Assembly (NCBI GenBank): GCA_023212695.1
Contig: JALCCG010000034.1
Coordinates: 1 to 64,000 of the forward strand
Direction of reading: 5' to 3'
From: Sporisorium sorghi
Lineage: Eukaryota > Basidiomycota > Ustilaginomycetes > Ustilaginales > Ustilaginaceae
Length of the DNA: 64,000 nt
Below, piece after piece: positions 17,739 to 26,648 of the stretch. The position numbers were made by a program, and so were the translations under genes. The notes below the pieces were generated by a model. It searched no databases, had not been told where the DNA came from, and worked only from the letters and a program-made list of their open reading frames with translations. The stretch's first letter is position 1; every line of letters starts with the position of its first letter.

Positions 17739-18745
17739 TGGGGGACGGACGGAAATTTGGTATTATCGGCTGCCAGCATGCCCATATCGGCATATTTATT
17801 GAGGAGATGCAGGCGCTTGGATGGGAATGCGCTGGGTTATATGAACCGGACCATACGGTATTAGCCTCTTCACTTGCCGAGCGGTATGGTTTGGAGCTGA
17901 TCGGGGATCGGGAGTCGCTGCTCGCCGATGATCAAGTGATGGTCATCGGCTGCGCGGCGATCAACCGTGAGAAGATTGACGTCATCGAGCTGTGCGAGCA
18001 GCGCGGTAAACATATTATGATCGACAAGCCTGCAGTGACGGATCGGGCAGGGCTGAGCCGGCTGCACGGCGTCCTGGAACGCGGCAGGATCGAGGTGGGC
18101 ATGATGCTGACCGAGCGCTTTCGTTCCTCCATGCATACTGTCCATCGGCTGATCCAGTCCGGCGAATTGGGGGATATCGTTCATATTTCGATGCGCAAGC
18201 CGCATCGGCTGAATCCGGTTACCCGCCCGGCATGGCATTTTGACAGAACGCAATCCGGCGGCATTCTGAATGATCTCCTCGTTCATGATTTTGATCTGCT
18301 GCGATGGCTGACAGGCCGGGAAGTGAAGACGGTATCCGGTTATCTGGCGAAGCATATCCTGCCGGAATACCCGACCTTCTATGATGCGGCAGGCGTTCAG
18401 GTGTTTATGGATGGCGGCATAACGGCACAGCTCTACGCAGACTGGCACACGCCGGCAGGCAGCTGGACCTGGGGAGATGGCCGAATATTCATTACGGGTA
18501 CGTCAGGCATCGCGGAAATTCGGCTTGAAGGAGATCCGTTATTGTCGCGAGACGAGGTTGTGCTGGTTATCACCAATCAGGAGCTGCGTTCTGTGCCGCT
18601 GGAGGCGCCGCCGTTCTCGCTTGCGCAGGATTTCCTGAATCGGGTGGAGGGAGAACGCGGCTTGATCTCTCATCATGATATTTACACTGCTTCGGAGGCT
18701 ACTGTAGCGGCAGACGAGGGAGCGCAGATCATCTGCCGGGAATAG
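17735..18745 (+). CDS. Gfo/Idh/MocA family oxidoreductase
   Basis: 336 aa from the ATG overlapping the previous stop (ATGA), with a ggaggtg site. NAD-binding start FGIIGCQHAHI is a divergent version of the usual GxGxxG. The cofactor and catalytic region reads MIDKPAVT, where the family usually has EKP, and HDFDLLRWLTG follows. Probably oxidises or reduces a hydroxyl of the imported sugar. Substrate unknown. Confidence 0.88.
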   Translation: MMGDGRKFGIIGCQHAHIGIFIEEMQALGWECAGLYEPDHTVLASSLAERYGLELIGDRESLLADDQVMVIGCAAINREKIDVIELCEQRGKHIMIDKPAVTDRAGLSRLHGVLERGRIEVGMMLTERFRSSMHTVHRLIQSGELGDIVHISMRKPHRLNPVTRPAWHFDRTQSGGILNDLLVHDFDLLRWLTGREVKTVSGYLAKHILPEYPTFYDAAGVQVFMDGGITAQLYADWHTPAGSWTWGDGRIFITGTSGIAEIRLEGDPLLSRDEVVLVITNQELRSVPLEAPPFSLAQDFLNRVEGERGLISHHDIYTASEATVAADEGAQIICRE

Positions 18746-18795
18746 GGAAGGCGCAGTCTTGCAGACCAGAACGTAATGGAGGAGGAACGGACAAC

Positions 18796-19824
18796 ATGAC
18801 AGAGAAAAAGTCACCGGTAGGATTCGGTTTGATTGGCTGCGGCATTATTGCGGATATTCATGCCCAGGGCATCCTAAATACGGAGGAAGCGGTGCTTGCC
18901 GCCGTATATGATACGAAACGGGAGTCAGCCGTCAAGCTGACTGAGAAGTATGGTGGAGATATATGCGACAGTATGGAAGAGCTGCTTGCGCGCGGTGATG
19001 TGGAGGTGGTCTGCATCTGCACGCCAAGCGGCATGCATGCAGAGCAGACAGCGATGGCTGCGCAGGCGGGCAAACATGTGCTGGTGGAGAAGCCGATGGC
19101 GATCCGGCTAGACGATGTGGAGCGCATGATTGAGGTATGCGCAGCGAACGACGTGCTGCTCGCCACCGTCTTTCCACGCCGGATGTCTCCGCAGGCAGCA
19201 TATGCCCGTCAGGTCATCTCGGAAGGACGGCTGGGAAAGCTCAGTTTATGCTCGGCGTATGTCATGCTTTACCGTGATCAGGCCTATTATGACAGTGCAG
19301 GCTGGAGAGGGACCTGGGCGATGGACGGCGGAGGAGCGATGATGAATCAGGGGATTCACACCGTGGATATGCTGCAATGGCTCGTTGGACCGGTTGCCTC
19401 CTTATCGGCAAAGGCGAAGGCGGTCCTGCGCCATATCGAAGTCGAGGATACGGTCATCGCGACACTTGAATTTGCGAATGGCGCGCTCGGCGTTCTGGAG
19501 ATAACAACAACGGCCCGCGACGGTAAAGGGCAGCGGCTAGTAATCCATGGGGATAAGGGAGTGCTCGTCATTGAAGAAGATACGATTGTGTCCCTGGAGA
19601 TCGAAGGGGAGCAGGTACAGCTGCCCGAATTCGAGCCGTTCAAAGTAATACCTGACGGTCACCGTCTGCAAATTCAGGATATGGCGCATGCCGTACGCGA
19701 AGGCCGCGAGCCTGTAGTTACCGGGGAGGAAGGCAGACATTCACTGGAGATTATTCTGGGCACCTATGAAGCGTCCCGGCAGCGCAAGGAAATCGAACTG
19801 CAGACCGGAACGTCGGCATTGTAA
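18796..19824 (+). CDS. Gfo/Idh/MocA family oxidoreductase
   Basis: 342 aa. The Rossmann motif is GLIGCGIIADIHA, with the canonical LVEKPMAI and GGGAMMNQGIHTVDMLQWL segments, so it looks catalytically complete. RBS ggaggaacgg. It is the second such enzyme in the operon. A pair of these plus a TIM-barrel isomerase fits an oxidation-rearrangement-reduction route through a keto sugar, which is inference. Confidence 0.9.
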   Translation: MTEKKSPVGFGLIGCGIIADIHAQGILNTEEAVLAAVYDTKRESAVKLTEKYGGDICDSMEELLARGDVEVVCICTPSGMHAEQTAMAAQAGKHVLVEKPMAIRLDDVERMIEVCAANDVLLATVFPRRMSPQAAYARQVISEGRLGKLSLCSAYVMLYRDQAYYDSAGWRGTWAMDGGGAMMNQGIHTVDMLQWLVGPVASLSAKAKAVLRHIEVEDTVIATLEFANGALGVLEITTTARDGKGQRLVIHGDKGVLVIEEDTIVSLEIEGEQVQLPEFEPFKVIPDGHRLQIQDMAHAVREGREPVVTGEEGRHSLEIILGTYEASRQRKEIELQTGTSAL

Positions 19825-19841
19825 GAATGGAGGTTATCTAC

Positions 19842-20630
19842 ATGTCCCAGCACGGCATGAAGCCTGTTCAGGAAGAGATTAGAGATCGGCTGAGGGTCTG
19901 TGTTCATGATCACCGCGAAGCGATGGGCAAGGCGGCAGCCGCGGATATCCATGCGGCTATGAAGCGCCTTCTGGCTGAGAAGGAGCGTATCCGAATCGTA
20001 TTTGCGGCTGCCCCCTCCCAGAATGAATGCCTGGCAGCGCTGGTTCAATCGCAGGGATTGGACTGGAGCCGGGTAACGGCTTTTCATATGGATGAATACA
20101 TCGGTCTGCCCCGGTCTGCGCCTCAGCGATTCGGAAGCTTCCTCTCCCGGAGCTTGTTTGATCGGGTATCTCCAGGGGAAGTGCATCTACTAGACGGCAT
20201 GAATGATCCTGAAGCAGAATGCGAGAGATATGGCCGGTTGATTCGCGAGTCACCGATCGATATGGTGGTTCTGGGTATTGGCGAGAATGGGCATATCGCC
20301 TTCAACGACCCGCCGGTGGCTGATTTTGCCGATCCGTTATGGGTGAAGCAGGTCAAGCTGGATCTGGATTGCCGACAGCAGCAGGTGAATGACGGCTGCT
20401 TTGCCAATCTGGAGGAGGTTCCGAAATATGCGCTGACACTTACCATTCCGGCTTTAATGTCGGGTGCCCAGTTGTTCTGCGTTGTTCCCGGCGCGGGCAA
20501 GCGGGCGGCGGTACAACGGGCGCTATATGGCGAAATAAGCGAAGCCTGTCCGGCGAGTATTCTTCGGCAGCATCCGGATTGCACGCTGTACGTGGATCGG
20601 GATTCGTACGGGGATATCCGGAATGGATAG
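19842..20630 (+). CDS. glucosamine-6-phosphate deaminase-like protein (NagB family)
   Basis: 262 aa from the ATG at 19842, which has a tggagg site; an ATG at 19827 overlaps that site. NagB motifs: FHMDEYIGLP, GIGENGHIAFNDPP and the C-terminal PASILRQHPDCTLYVD. The acidic residue of the FNEP box is Asp here (FNDP), a small departure from the best-known enzymes. It converts a glucosamine-6-phosphate-like ester to keto sugar phosphate and ammonia, if the specificity is conserved. Its stop overlaps the nagA-like start. Confidence 0.88.
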   Translation: MSQHGMKPVQEEIRDRLRVCVHDHREAMGKAAAADIHAAMKRLLAEKERIRIVFAAAPSQNECLAALVQSQGLDWSRVTAFHMDEYIGLPRSAPQRFGSFLSRSLFDRVSPGEVHLLDGMNDPEAECERYGRLIRESPIDMVVLGIGENGHIAFNDPPVADFADPLWVKQVKLDLDCRQQQVNDGCFANLEEVPKYALTLTIPALMSGAQLFCVVPGAGKRAAVQRALYGEISEACPASILRQHPDCTLYVDRDSYGDIRNG

Positions 20631-21786
20631 CCAGCGTTGTGTTCGCACAGGCCTTCATTATGCGTCGGAAGAGCGGATTCAGGTAACATGGAGCCCCGGC
20701 GGCCGAATAGACAGCCTGCAGCCCGGGAAAGGCGAAGAGACGATATGGATCGCGCCCGGATTAATCGATCTTCAGATTAACGGCGGTTATGGATATGATT
20801 TGAATTCGCTGCCGCTCACAACGGATACGGTCATTCAGGTAACCCGGCGTTTATGGGAGAAGGGCGTAACGCTGTATTACCCAACCGTCATTACCAACGG
20901 CGATGATGAAATCGAACATATCCTTCGTGTTATCGACGCGGCTTGCCTGGAGGATGAAAGGGTCGGTGCAACCATTGGCGGGGTTCATGTGGAAGGACCG
21001 TTCATTTCATCGGAGGAAGGGCCCCGGGGAGCGCATGATTCCCGGTTTATCAAGGCTCCCGATTGGGGACTGTTTACAAGATGGCAGGCAGCTTCGGGGA
21101 ACCGGATTCGTATCCTCACGTTATCGCCGGAGTGGCCGAATGCTGCGGATTTTATCCGAAAGTGCGTTGCATCGGGAATCGTTGTATCCATCGGTCATAC
21201 CGCCGCTACGCCTGCGCAAATTCGGGAAGCGGTGGCTGCGGGAGCAACCATGTCTACACATCTCGGCAATGGTGCGCATCTGACGCTGCCGCGCCATCCG
21301 AATTACATATGGGAGCAGCTTGCGCAAGATCAGTTATGGGCAGGTATGATCGCGGACGGTTATCATCTGCCGGATTCAGTCATCAAGGTGATTCTCCGCG
21401 CCAAGTTGACCAAAGCGCTGCTCGTAAGTGATGCCGTCTATTTAAGCGGGATGCCGCCAGGAGAATACGAGACCCATATCGGTGGCGACGTCATCTTAAC
21501 GCCGGAAGGCCGATTGCATCTTGCCCGCAAGCCTGAACTGCTGGCCGGTTCAGCCATGATGCTTCTCGAAGCGGTGCAGAGGCTGGCGGAGTCGGGACTG
21601 TGTTCATTCCCCGAAGCTTGGGATATGGCTTCAATGCTGCCGGCGCAGGCGATGGGGCTGGCGGATTATGATGGGCTGAACAGAGGAGCAAGGGCCGATT
21701 TCGTGCTGCTCGAAAAGCGCGAGGGGAGTCTTCGCGTACTGGAGACCGTCAAAGGCGGTCATTCGGTATATCGTGCGGAGGACTGA
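20623..21786 (+). CDS. N-acetylglucosamine-6-phosphate deacetylase-like amidohydrolase (NagA family)
   Basis: 387 aa. The first metal motif is IDLQINGG, the Q-x-N form seen in Escherichia coli NagA rather than HxH. The metal Glu is in HVEGPFIS, the His residues are in SIGHTAAT and STHLGNGAH, and the catalytic Asp is in VSDAV. Start overlaps the nagB-like stop by eight bases. It removes an acetyl group from an N-acetylated amino-sugar phosphate before deamination, closing the operon's catabolic set. Confidence 0.88.
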   Translation: MDSQRCVRTGLHYASEERIQVTWSPGGRIDSLQPGKGEETIWIAPGLIDLQINGGYGYDLNSLPLTTDTVIQVTRRLWEKGVTLYYPTVITNGDDEIEHILRVIDAACLEDERVGATIGGVHVEGPFISSEEGPRGAHDSRFIKAPDWGLFTRWQAASGNRIRILTLSPEWPNAADFIRKCVASGIVVSIGHTAATPAQIREAVAAGATMSTHLGNGAHLTLPRHPNYIWEQLAQDQLWAGMIADGYHLPDSVIKVILRAKLTKALLVSDAVYLSGMPPGEYETHIGGDVILTPEGRLHLARKPELLAGSAMMLLEAVQRLAESGLCSFPEAWDMASMLPAQAMGLADYDGLNRGARADFVLLEKREGSLRVLETVKGGHSVYRAED

Positions 21787-21818
21787 CGGATATAATGAAG
21801 TAGAGACAAGAATTGAAC

Positions 21819-21871
21819 CATTCCCTGCCAAGCAGACATGAACCCTAGGGTGTTTGCTTTTGGCGGGGAAT
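21819..21871 (+). terminator. hairpin after the amino-sugar operon
   Basis: A long imperfect stem, CATTCCCTGCCAA and following bases pairing with TTGGCGGGGAATG. The tail is GT-rich rather than a pure T-run. Confidence 0.55.
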
Positions 21872-22014
21872 GTTGTTGTTCTGTTCGAATATTCGCTTGA
21901 AAGGTTATGTATGACCTCCATGCGGGGATCGTTTAGAATAGGGAATCATATAGAGCCATATGATATTCTCTTGGTTTGATCCTTATCACAGTGAAGCGAA
22001 AGGAGGTTATCACA

Positions 22015-22299
22015 CTGAATCGGAAAGTTTGCGCTGCACGTAAAATTTCCACCTGTACATTCATTTTGCCTGTTATCTTATTCATCATAGAGGTTCTGTT
22101 TGTCCGTGACGGGCACTGGTTCCACTATTATGGCCTTCTTTCTACTGTCGTTATCCCGCCATTCGGTATCGTATTATCCATACGTTCCTACGGGAGAACG
22201 GATTCGAACAGGGACCTCCTATTAGTCGCTTGCAACGTACTTGCGCTGTTATCTTATTTTATCTATACCTTCTTAGGGTATCTGATGCTGGGCCCGTAA
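22015..22299 (+). CDS. small membrane protein, probable CTG start
   Basis: About 95 aa with three hydrophobic segments (FILPVILFIIEVLFV, YYGLLSTVVIPPFGIVLSI, LLLVACNVLALLSYFIYTFL). A perfect aaaggagg (21999-22006) stands eight bases before a CTG at 22015, and no ATG, GTG or TTG lies at that spacing. A GTG at 21991 or TTG at 21976 would put the site inside the gene. No family recognised. Function unknown. Confidence 0.6.
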   Translation: MNRKVCAARKISTCTFILPVILFIIEVLFVRDGHWFHYYGLLSTVVIPPFGIVLSIRSYGRTDSNRDLLLVACNVLALLSYFIYTFLGYLMLGP

Positions 22300-22395
22300 G
22301 AAATGAACACTTTCCTCAAGGACCGTGAGTCCATTGCTTGCTGCGCTTCACCGTGTAGAGTAGACGAACAGTCAACAATCTAAGCAGGACTCTTC

Positions 22396-22446
22396 CGGTA
22401 ACAGCTTCTTGGGATGGATGGTGAACAAGCTGATGCCGTTTTTTTT
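22396..22446 (+). terminator. weak hairpin with T-run
   Basis: CAGCTT (22402-22407) pairs with AAGCTG (22427-22432) and eight T follow the GCCG extension. The loop is long. Confidence 0.4.
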
Positions 22447-22483
22447 ATTTATGAGGCTGGTTTATCAACATTCATCCATTCCT

Positions 22484-23431
22484 CTAATCATACTTCGCTA
22501 TAATCTCGTTCAATATCCCCTTCATGCATTCCACCAGTTCGCTAGGTTCCCTCACGGTGGCTTCATTTCCTAAGCCGATAAAAAATTTGGCAAAATACAT
22601 AACCTCGCTGCTGGGAACGTTCTGGTTAAGCTGTCCGCTTCCATCCGGCGTTATATCCATATGAGGAACATGCCATAATTCAGACTCGCAGCGCCGAACG
22701 CCTTCCCTGCTCAGATCGACAATTATCCGGATATACACAGGCTTCTCTGACCCATGTTCCTCCCAGTTTCCAAGGTGGATATGACGGTGGTCGAGCGGCT
22801 CGATTCCGGTTGAATCATGAGCGACGGATTGCATTCGGTCACAACGGAACAGACGAAAGTCCCTGCGTAGAAAACAATATGCGGGGCAATACCAGAAGCC
22901 GTTGCTGGCATAGATGCCTACGGGCTGGATGGTTCGCTCCGAATAGCCGTTTTTCGTTTCATATTGCATCGTAACCACCCGCTGATCCACGGATGCTTCC
23001 AGCAGAACTCCAAGATATTCGGCTTTCTGCTGTCTTGTGTGCGTTAGAAAATCCACCCGGTTCTTCATCTGGTCAATGCGGTCCCGGACGTCACCCGGCA
23101 TATAATAATAAAATTTCTGAAGTGCGGTAGAAGACTCGGCCTCGAAGGGAAGAAATAGATAGTGGCGCAAGGCGTGACTGGCAAAAAACATCGCAACGGC
23201 TTCTTCCTCGCTGAAAGCAATCGGAGGAAGGATCCGCTCCTTCAACACCTGGTACCCGCCGTGCGGACCTACCTCCGAATACAGCGGCACTCCAAGCTCG
23301 CTCAGTTCCTGAAGATCTCGCAGTATCGTACGGGGAGACACATCGAATTGATCAGCCAGCTGTCGCACGGTAAATTTCCGCATCCGGTTTACGGTCATCA
23401 TCAGTTCCATGAGACGTTTGGATTTGGACAT
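22484..23431 (-). CDS. WYL-domain HTH transcriptional regulator (YafY type)
   Basis: 315 aa from the ATG at 23431, which has a ggagctg site. The N-terminal helix-turn-helix is RKFTVRQLADQFDVSPRTILRDLQEL, followed by LYSEVGPHGGYQV. The middle carries the WYL-type domain (VVTMQYETKNGYSERTIQPVGIYASNGFWYCPAYC), then a WCX extension. The family binds ligands or nucleic acid through WYL. It is divergent from the DinB-like gene, with a palindrome between them. Confidence 0.9.
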   Translation of the reverse strand: MSKSKRLMELMMTVNRMRKFTVRQLADQFDVSPRTILRDLQELSELGVPLYSEVGPHGGYQVLKERILPPIAFSEEEAVAMFFASHALRHYLFLPFEAESSTALQKFYYYMPGDVRDRIDQMKNRVDFLTHTRQQKAEYLGVLLEASVDQRVVTMQYETKNGYSERTIQPVGIYASNGFWYCPAYCFLRRDFRLFRCDRMQSVAHDSTGIEPLDHRHIHLGNWEEHGSEKPVYIRIIVDLSREGVRRCESELWHVPHMDITPDGSGQLNQNVPSSEVMYFAKFFIGLGNEATVREPSELVECMKGILNEIIAKYD

Positions 23432-23460
23432 AATATCAGCTCCGTATTCTTTGATAACTA

Positions 23461-23475
23461 TGACAATAGTTGTCA
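23461..23475. promoter_or_regulatory. 15-bp palindrome between WYL regulator and DinB-like gene
   Basis: TGACAA-TAG-TTGTCA is a perfect dyad and overlaps the divergent promoter space. Likely operator of the WYL regulator. Confidence 0.6.
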
Positions 23476-23548
23476 CTATTATACTCTATACTCATGTTAG
23501 AACCTAGATGTTCCCCTAACCCCAAATAAGAAAGAGGAGTGAAGACAA

Positions 23549-24037
23549 ATGAGTGATTTAAAGGAAATGAAGCAGCTGCTGTTCGAGGAACTGGAGCACA
23601 TCGTGAAGACAACCTCCAATCTGATTGCCAAAATTTCGGCAGAGGATTGGGATTACAAGCCGGCTCATAATATGAGGTCGCTTCAAGAACTGGTGCACCA
23701 TCTCGTATCCGTGCCTGCTGCCGATTTATTGATTTTGCAGGAGAATAGTGAAGAGCAGATTCGAGAGCTTGAAGCGAGTATTGCCGCTGACGGCGGGGAC
23801 AAGGACAAGCTTATGGTTTGGATGAACAGGGGACTTGCGGATGTAAAGTCGTATATGAGCGGGTTGACAGATGAAGAGTTTATGCAGAAAAAAACCAAGC
23901 CCTTCTACTTGGAGCATGGCTCCACGCAAGCCAAGTGGCTGATTGAAATCGTTACGCACGCCCAGCACCACCGGGCTCAGATGTTCAATTACCTGAAGGC
24001 CCAGGGTTATGAAGTGAATATGTTCGATTTATATTAG
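23549..24037 (+). CDS. DinB family protein
   Basis: 162 aa, a four-helix metal-binding fold. Candidate metal ligands are His in LVHHLVSVPAAD and the cluster in THAQHHRAQMFNYLK. The start has an aagaggag site. DinB/YfiT-like proteins bind divalent metal and some are thiol transferases. Here the divergent regulator suggests stress-induced expression. Followed by a strong terminator. Confidence 0.9.
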   Translation: MSDLKEMKQLLFEELEHIVKTTSNLIAKISAEDWDYKPAHNMRSLQELVHHLVSVPAADLLILQENSEEQIRELEASIAADGGDKDKLMVWMNRGLADVKSYMSGLTDEEFMQKKTKPFYLEHGSTQAKWLIEIVTHAQHHRAQMFNYLKAQGYEVNMFDLY

Positions 24038-24080
24038 ACAAGCGCTAACCCGAATAAGCTCCATTCTTGCACGGGAGGAG

Positions 24081-24107
24081 ACACCGCTATGAGGCGGTGT
24101 TTTTTTT
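24081..24107 (+). terminator. intrinsic terminator of the DinB-like gene
   Basis: ACACCGC (24081-24087) pairs with GCGGTGT (24094-24100), six-base loop, eight T. Confidence 0.92.
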
Positions 24108-24142
24108 GTGTTTTTTGAAGGGAAGAAAAAAATGCTTGAAGA

Positions 24143-24181
24143 TGACGTAACGTCACCTAATATAATGGCATCAACGTTGAT
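24143..24181 (+). promoter_or_regulatory. two palindromes bracketing a -10 box
   Basis: TGACGTAACGTCA (24143-24155) and ATCAACGTTGAT (24170-24181) flank TATAAT (24161-24166). A possible -35 TTGAAG begins at 24136. Likely tight repressor control of the lipoprotein gene. Confidence 0.55.
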
Positions 24182-24198
24182 AAGGGGTGGAGATAGAG

Positions 24199-24867
24199 AT
24201 GAAACGATATACAGTTGCGATATTAGGGGTCCTGAGTTTGTTTCTGCTCAGTGCATGCAGTTCAAACGGTGCAAGTGAAGATACCCAGATTGTATCTCTA
24301 CAGCAAATTGAAGTAGTCGAGATTGAGCATGGCAGCACAAGCTTGCATGTGGAGACAGCGGACGTGGAAGCATTGGAAGTTTCGCTGCTCAGCCATAACA
24401 AACCCGCGAAGGCCGTTGTGGATCAGGCCGACAACCAAGTAAAGATCCATTTAGACAATGACATCACCCGTATGTTGAATATCGGCAGGATGCCGCAGCT
24501 AAAGGTTCGAATTCCGCAGGATTATGCAGGTAAAGTTCAGATAGAGGGCTCTTCCGGCAATGTAACGGGTACCGGATTGCAAAGCCAGATCCTGCAATTA
24601 AAAGGAAAGAGCGGTAACATCTCGCTGGCCTTTACGAGTATCGATCATGATGTGGATGTGACGGTCAAAAGCGGAAACGTCAACCTGAAGCTGGGAGAAG
24701 AAACCCCGAATGCCGAATGGCTCTTGCAATCGGGGAGCGGACGCCGGTCTGTCTCTCTCCCTTTGGAGGACAGAAGTGAAAGCAATCGCAAGACCGAGGG
24801 CCGGTCAGGAGATGGCACCTATAAAGTGAAGATCAAAACCGGCTCGGGAAACATTACGATACAATAA
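24199..24867 (+). CDS. lipoprotein with DUF4097-like beta domain
   Basis: 222 aa. The ATG at 24199 is chosen for the aaggggtggag site. The signal peptide ends in LLSACSS, a lipobox. The mature part reads like a short right-handed beta repeat (VQIEGSSGNVTG, LKGKSGNISL, VTVKSGNVNL, IKTGSGNITIQ), where the recurring SGN is typical of DUF4097 putative adhesins. It should sit on the outer face of the membrane. Function unknown. Confidence 0.8.
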   Translation: MKRYTVAILGVLSLFLLSACSSNGASEDTQIVSLQQIEVVEIEHGSTSLHVETADVEALEVSLLSHNKPAKAVVDQADNQVKIHLDNDITRMLNIGRMPQLKVRIPQDYAGKVQIEGSSGNVTGTGLQSQILQLKGKSGNISLAFTSIDHDVDVTVKSGNVNLKLGEETPNAEWLLQSGSGRRSVSLPLEDRSESNRKTEGRSGDGTYKVKIKTGSGNITIQ

Positions 24868-24881
24868 AATAACGCAAAAAC

Positions 24882-24953
24882 ATCCCCTTGTCTGTCCTGT
24901 TTCCAGAGTCATGGATCTCTTTGAACCCTGTGGAAAAAGGACAGTTGGGGGAT
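24882..24953. other. long inverted repeat between convergent genes
   Basis: ATCCCC...CTGTCC (24882-24897) pairs with GGACAG..GGGGGAT (24939-24953). No T-run. It may act as a two-way terminator between the convergent lipoprotein and esterase-like genes. Confidence 0.35.
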
Positions 24954-25009
24954 ATTGCACGCAATGGTTTAACACCAGAGATAACTAGAATAATAAGGGT
25001 GACTGCATA

Positions 25010-26461
25010 TTAATCCTCAGCAGGTGCGGAAGACTTCGACGAAGCGGATGATCTTATATACTCCGGCGGCTTCACGTTATCAATAAGCAGAATGCCGTCG
25101 TATTGATCACGGGGCACGAAGCTCTCTGGAATCATGCCCCAGCTGTAGGCAAACCGCGGTTCGAACATCCATGAGTTTCCGGCCTCATGGTTTCTGTAAC
25201 GCAGATCTATGAAGGTATATGGTGCGCCTGCAGCTGACAGAATGGATTCCATGGAACCAGGCTCTGCCGGCAGAACGTCATGCACATTGCCCATGTTATC
25301 CGCGGTTTGCCCGCTGGCCGGGTACAGTCCAAGGACATAACTGTATTTTTTCATCTCATCGGATAGTTGTTCTCCCATTAATGCAACCGGATACGGAGAG
25401 CCCATCACTTCGGTCTGAGCCTTACGGATGTGATCGTTATGTCCCCAGACGATGAATTTCTCGGTAGGGTACACTTCGGTAGCCTGCCACATGAGGTTAT
25501 CCAACATCGCTTGATCTCGCCATTCCATCGATTTAAGGAACGGGGTATAGTCGCCGCTTTCCATGCCAAGCGTAGACTCGATGGAGATTTCCACATACTC
25601 CTCAGCAACCCGAATCCGGTCGTTCAAGCTTCTCTCCAGCAGCGTGGTCAGCTTAGGGTTATCCGGATAAAGCAGCTTCAGATGAGCCTCGTTAGCCTCT
25701 GTTTTCAAAGATTTCAGAGCGTCCTTATAAACTTGAATGAGCTGCTTCTTCTCTTGGCGGTAAGCTGCAAGATCTGTACCAGCGGAGTAGCCGGAGAGTT
25801 TCTGCTCCGCTTCCGCAAGACGCCCAGCCATAACCTTATCCTTCAGCCACGCTCCGTCAAACAAAGGATTTTGCAACTGTATATCAAAACCTGTCAATAC
25901 AAGCGGCTGCTCGCTCTTTCGGGAGGTTTTGATATATTCGAACAATGGCATGATTTCCTTGGACCACCAGACGCCGAAGATGGAATCTTTCATGGTTTGC
26001 TCTGCGCTCTGTTGTCCAGCTTTGCCGTATGCGAGAGAGGTATTTCCGAGACCGCTCTCAAAAGCCAGCACATGGTATCCCATCTCTTGATGAAGGAACT
26101 GAATCAATCGGGTTTTTGCAAGATTGAACTCGGCAACGCCGTGGGAACTCTCCCCCAGGAATACAAAGCGTTTGTCGTGCAGCAAAGGCTTCAGCATGGC
26201 CAGATCCTTGAACGGAGTGGTTCCGTTGTTCGTACCCGCGGGCTGTATCGTATCCAAGCGGTATGCGTGGTCCTTGGCCCAGTTCCCCCACTCGGCTATT
26301 TTTTCATCCGATGTTTGGGCAGTCTTAACTTCTGTAACCTGTCCTTGGATGGCATCCGGGGGAGAAGCGTACGCTTTTCCGTCAGGGATCAGGGATGTGC
26401 CCAGGATGGAGGCGGTGAGCAGGCACAAGGTGAATGCTTTGCTTGTTTTATGTAATGGCAT
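25010..26461 (-). CDS. erythromycin esterase family protein, secreted
   Basis: 483 aa from the ATG at 26461; a GTG at 26474-26476 overlaps the aaggag site. The N-terminus has a signal peptide (TLCLLTASILGTSLI... KAYA). Family motifs: FVFLGESSHGVAEF, LAFESGLGN and FIVWGHNDHIRK, with the Glu and His positions of the esterase-like active site. Many members are not macrolide esterases and a signal peptide is unusual for a resistance enzyme. The C-terminus is Ser-rich. Macrolide hydrolysis should not be assumed. Confidence 0.85.
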   Translation of the reverse strand: MPLHKTSKAFTLCLLTASILGTSLIPDGKAYASPPDAIQGQVTEVKTAQTSDEKIAEWGNWAKDHAYRLDTIQPAGTNNGTTPFKDLAMLKPLLHDKRFVFLGESSHGVAEFNLAKTRLIQFLHQEMGYHVLAFESGLGNTSLAYGKAGQQSAEQTMKDSIFGVWWSKEIMPLFEYIKTSRKSEQPLVLTGFDIQLQNPLFDGAWLKDKVMAGRLAEAEQKLSGYSAGTDLAAYRQEKKQLIQVYKDALKSLKTEANEAHLKLLYPDNPKLTTLLERSLNDRIRVAEEYVEISIESTLGMESGDYTPFLKSMEWRDQAMLDNLMWQATEVYPTEKFIVWGHNDHIRKAQTEVMGSPYPVALMGEQLSDEMKKYSYVLGLYPASGQTADNMGNVHDVLPAEPGSMESILSAAGAPYTFIDLRYRNHEAGNSWMFEPRFAYSWGMIPESFVPRDQYDGILLIDNVKPPEYIRSSASSKSSAPAED

Positions 26462-26648
26462 GATAGATGAAGTCACTCCTTATAGGATGATCTGGATTAA
26501 ATGAACGGTACTTAATTGTTGAACATACATAGTAAAAAAAACTCGTCAGGATGTTTCTGTGCCCTGGGTATGGTAATTGATCTTGGCATCCCCTCCTTAA
26601 CATGGTCACGAATACGGTCTGTTGGTCCCAAATAAACGCCTTGCCAGT

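Noticed and set aside
25010..26461. Acquired macrolide resistance gene
   Set aside because: The erythromycin-esterase fold is broad, this member is secreted, and there are no mobile-element signs around it.
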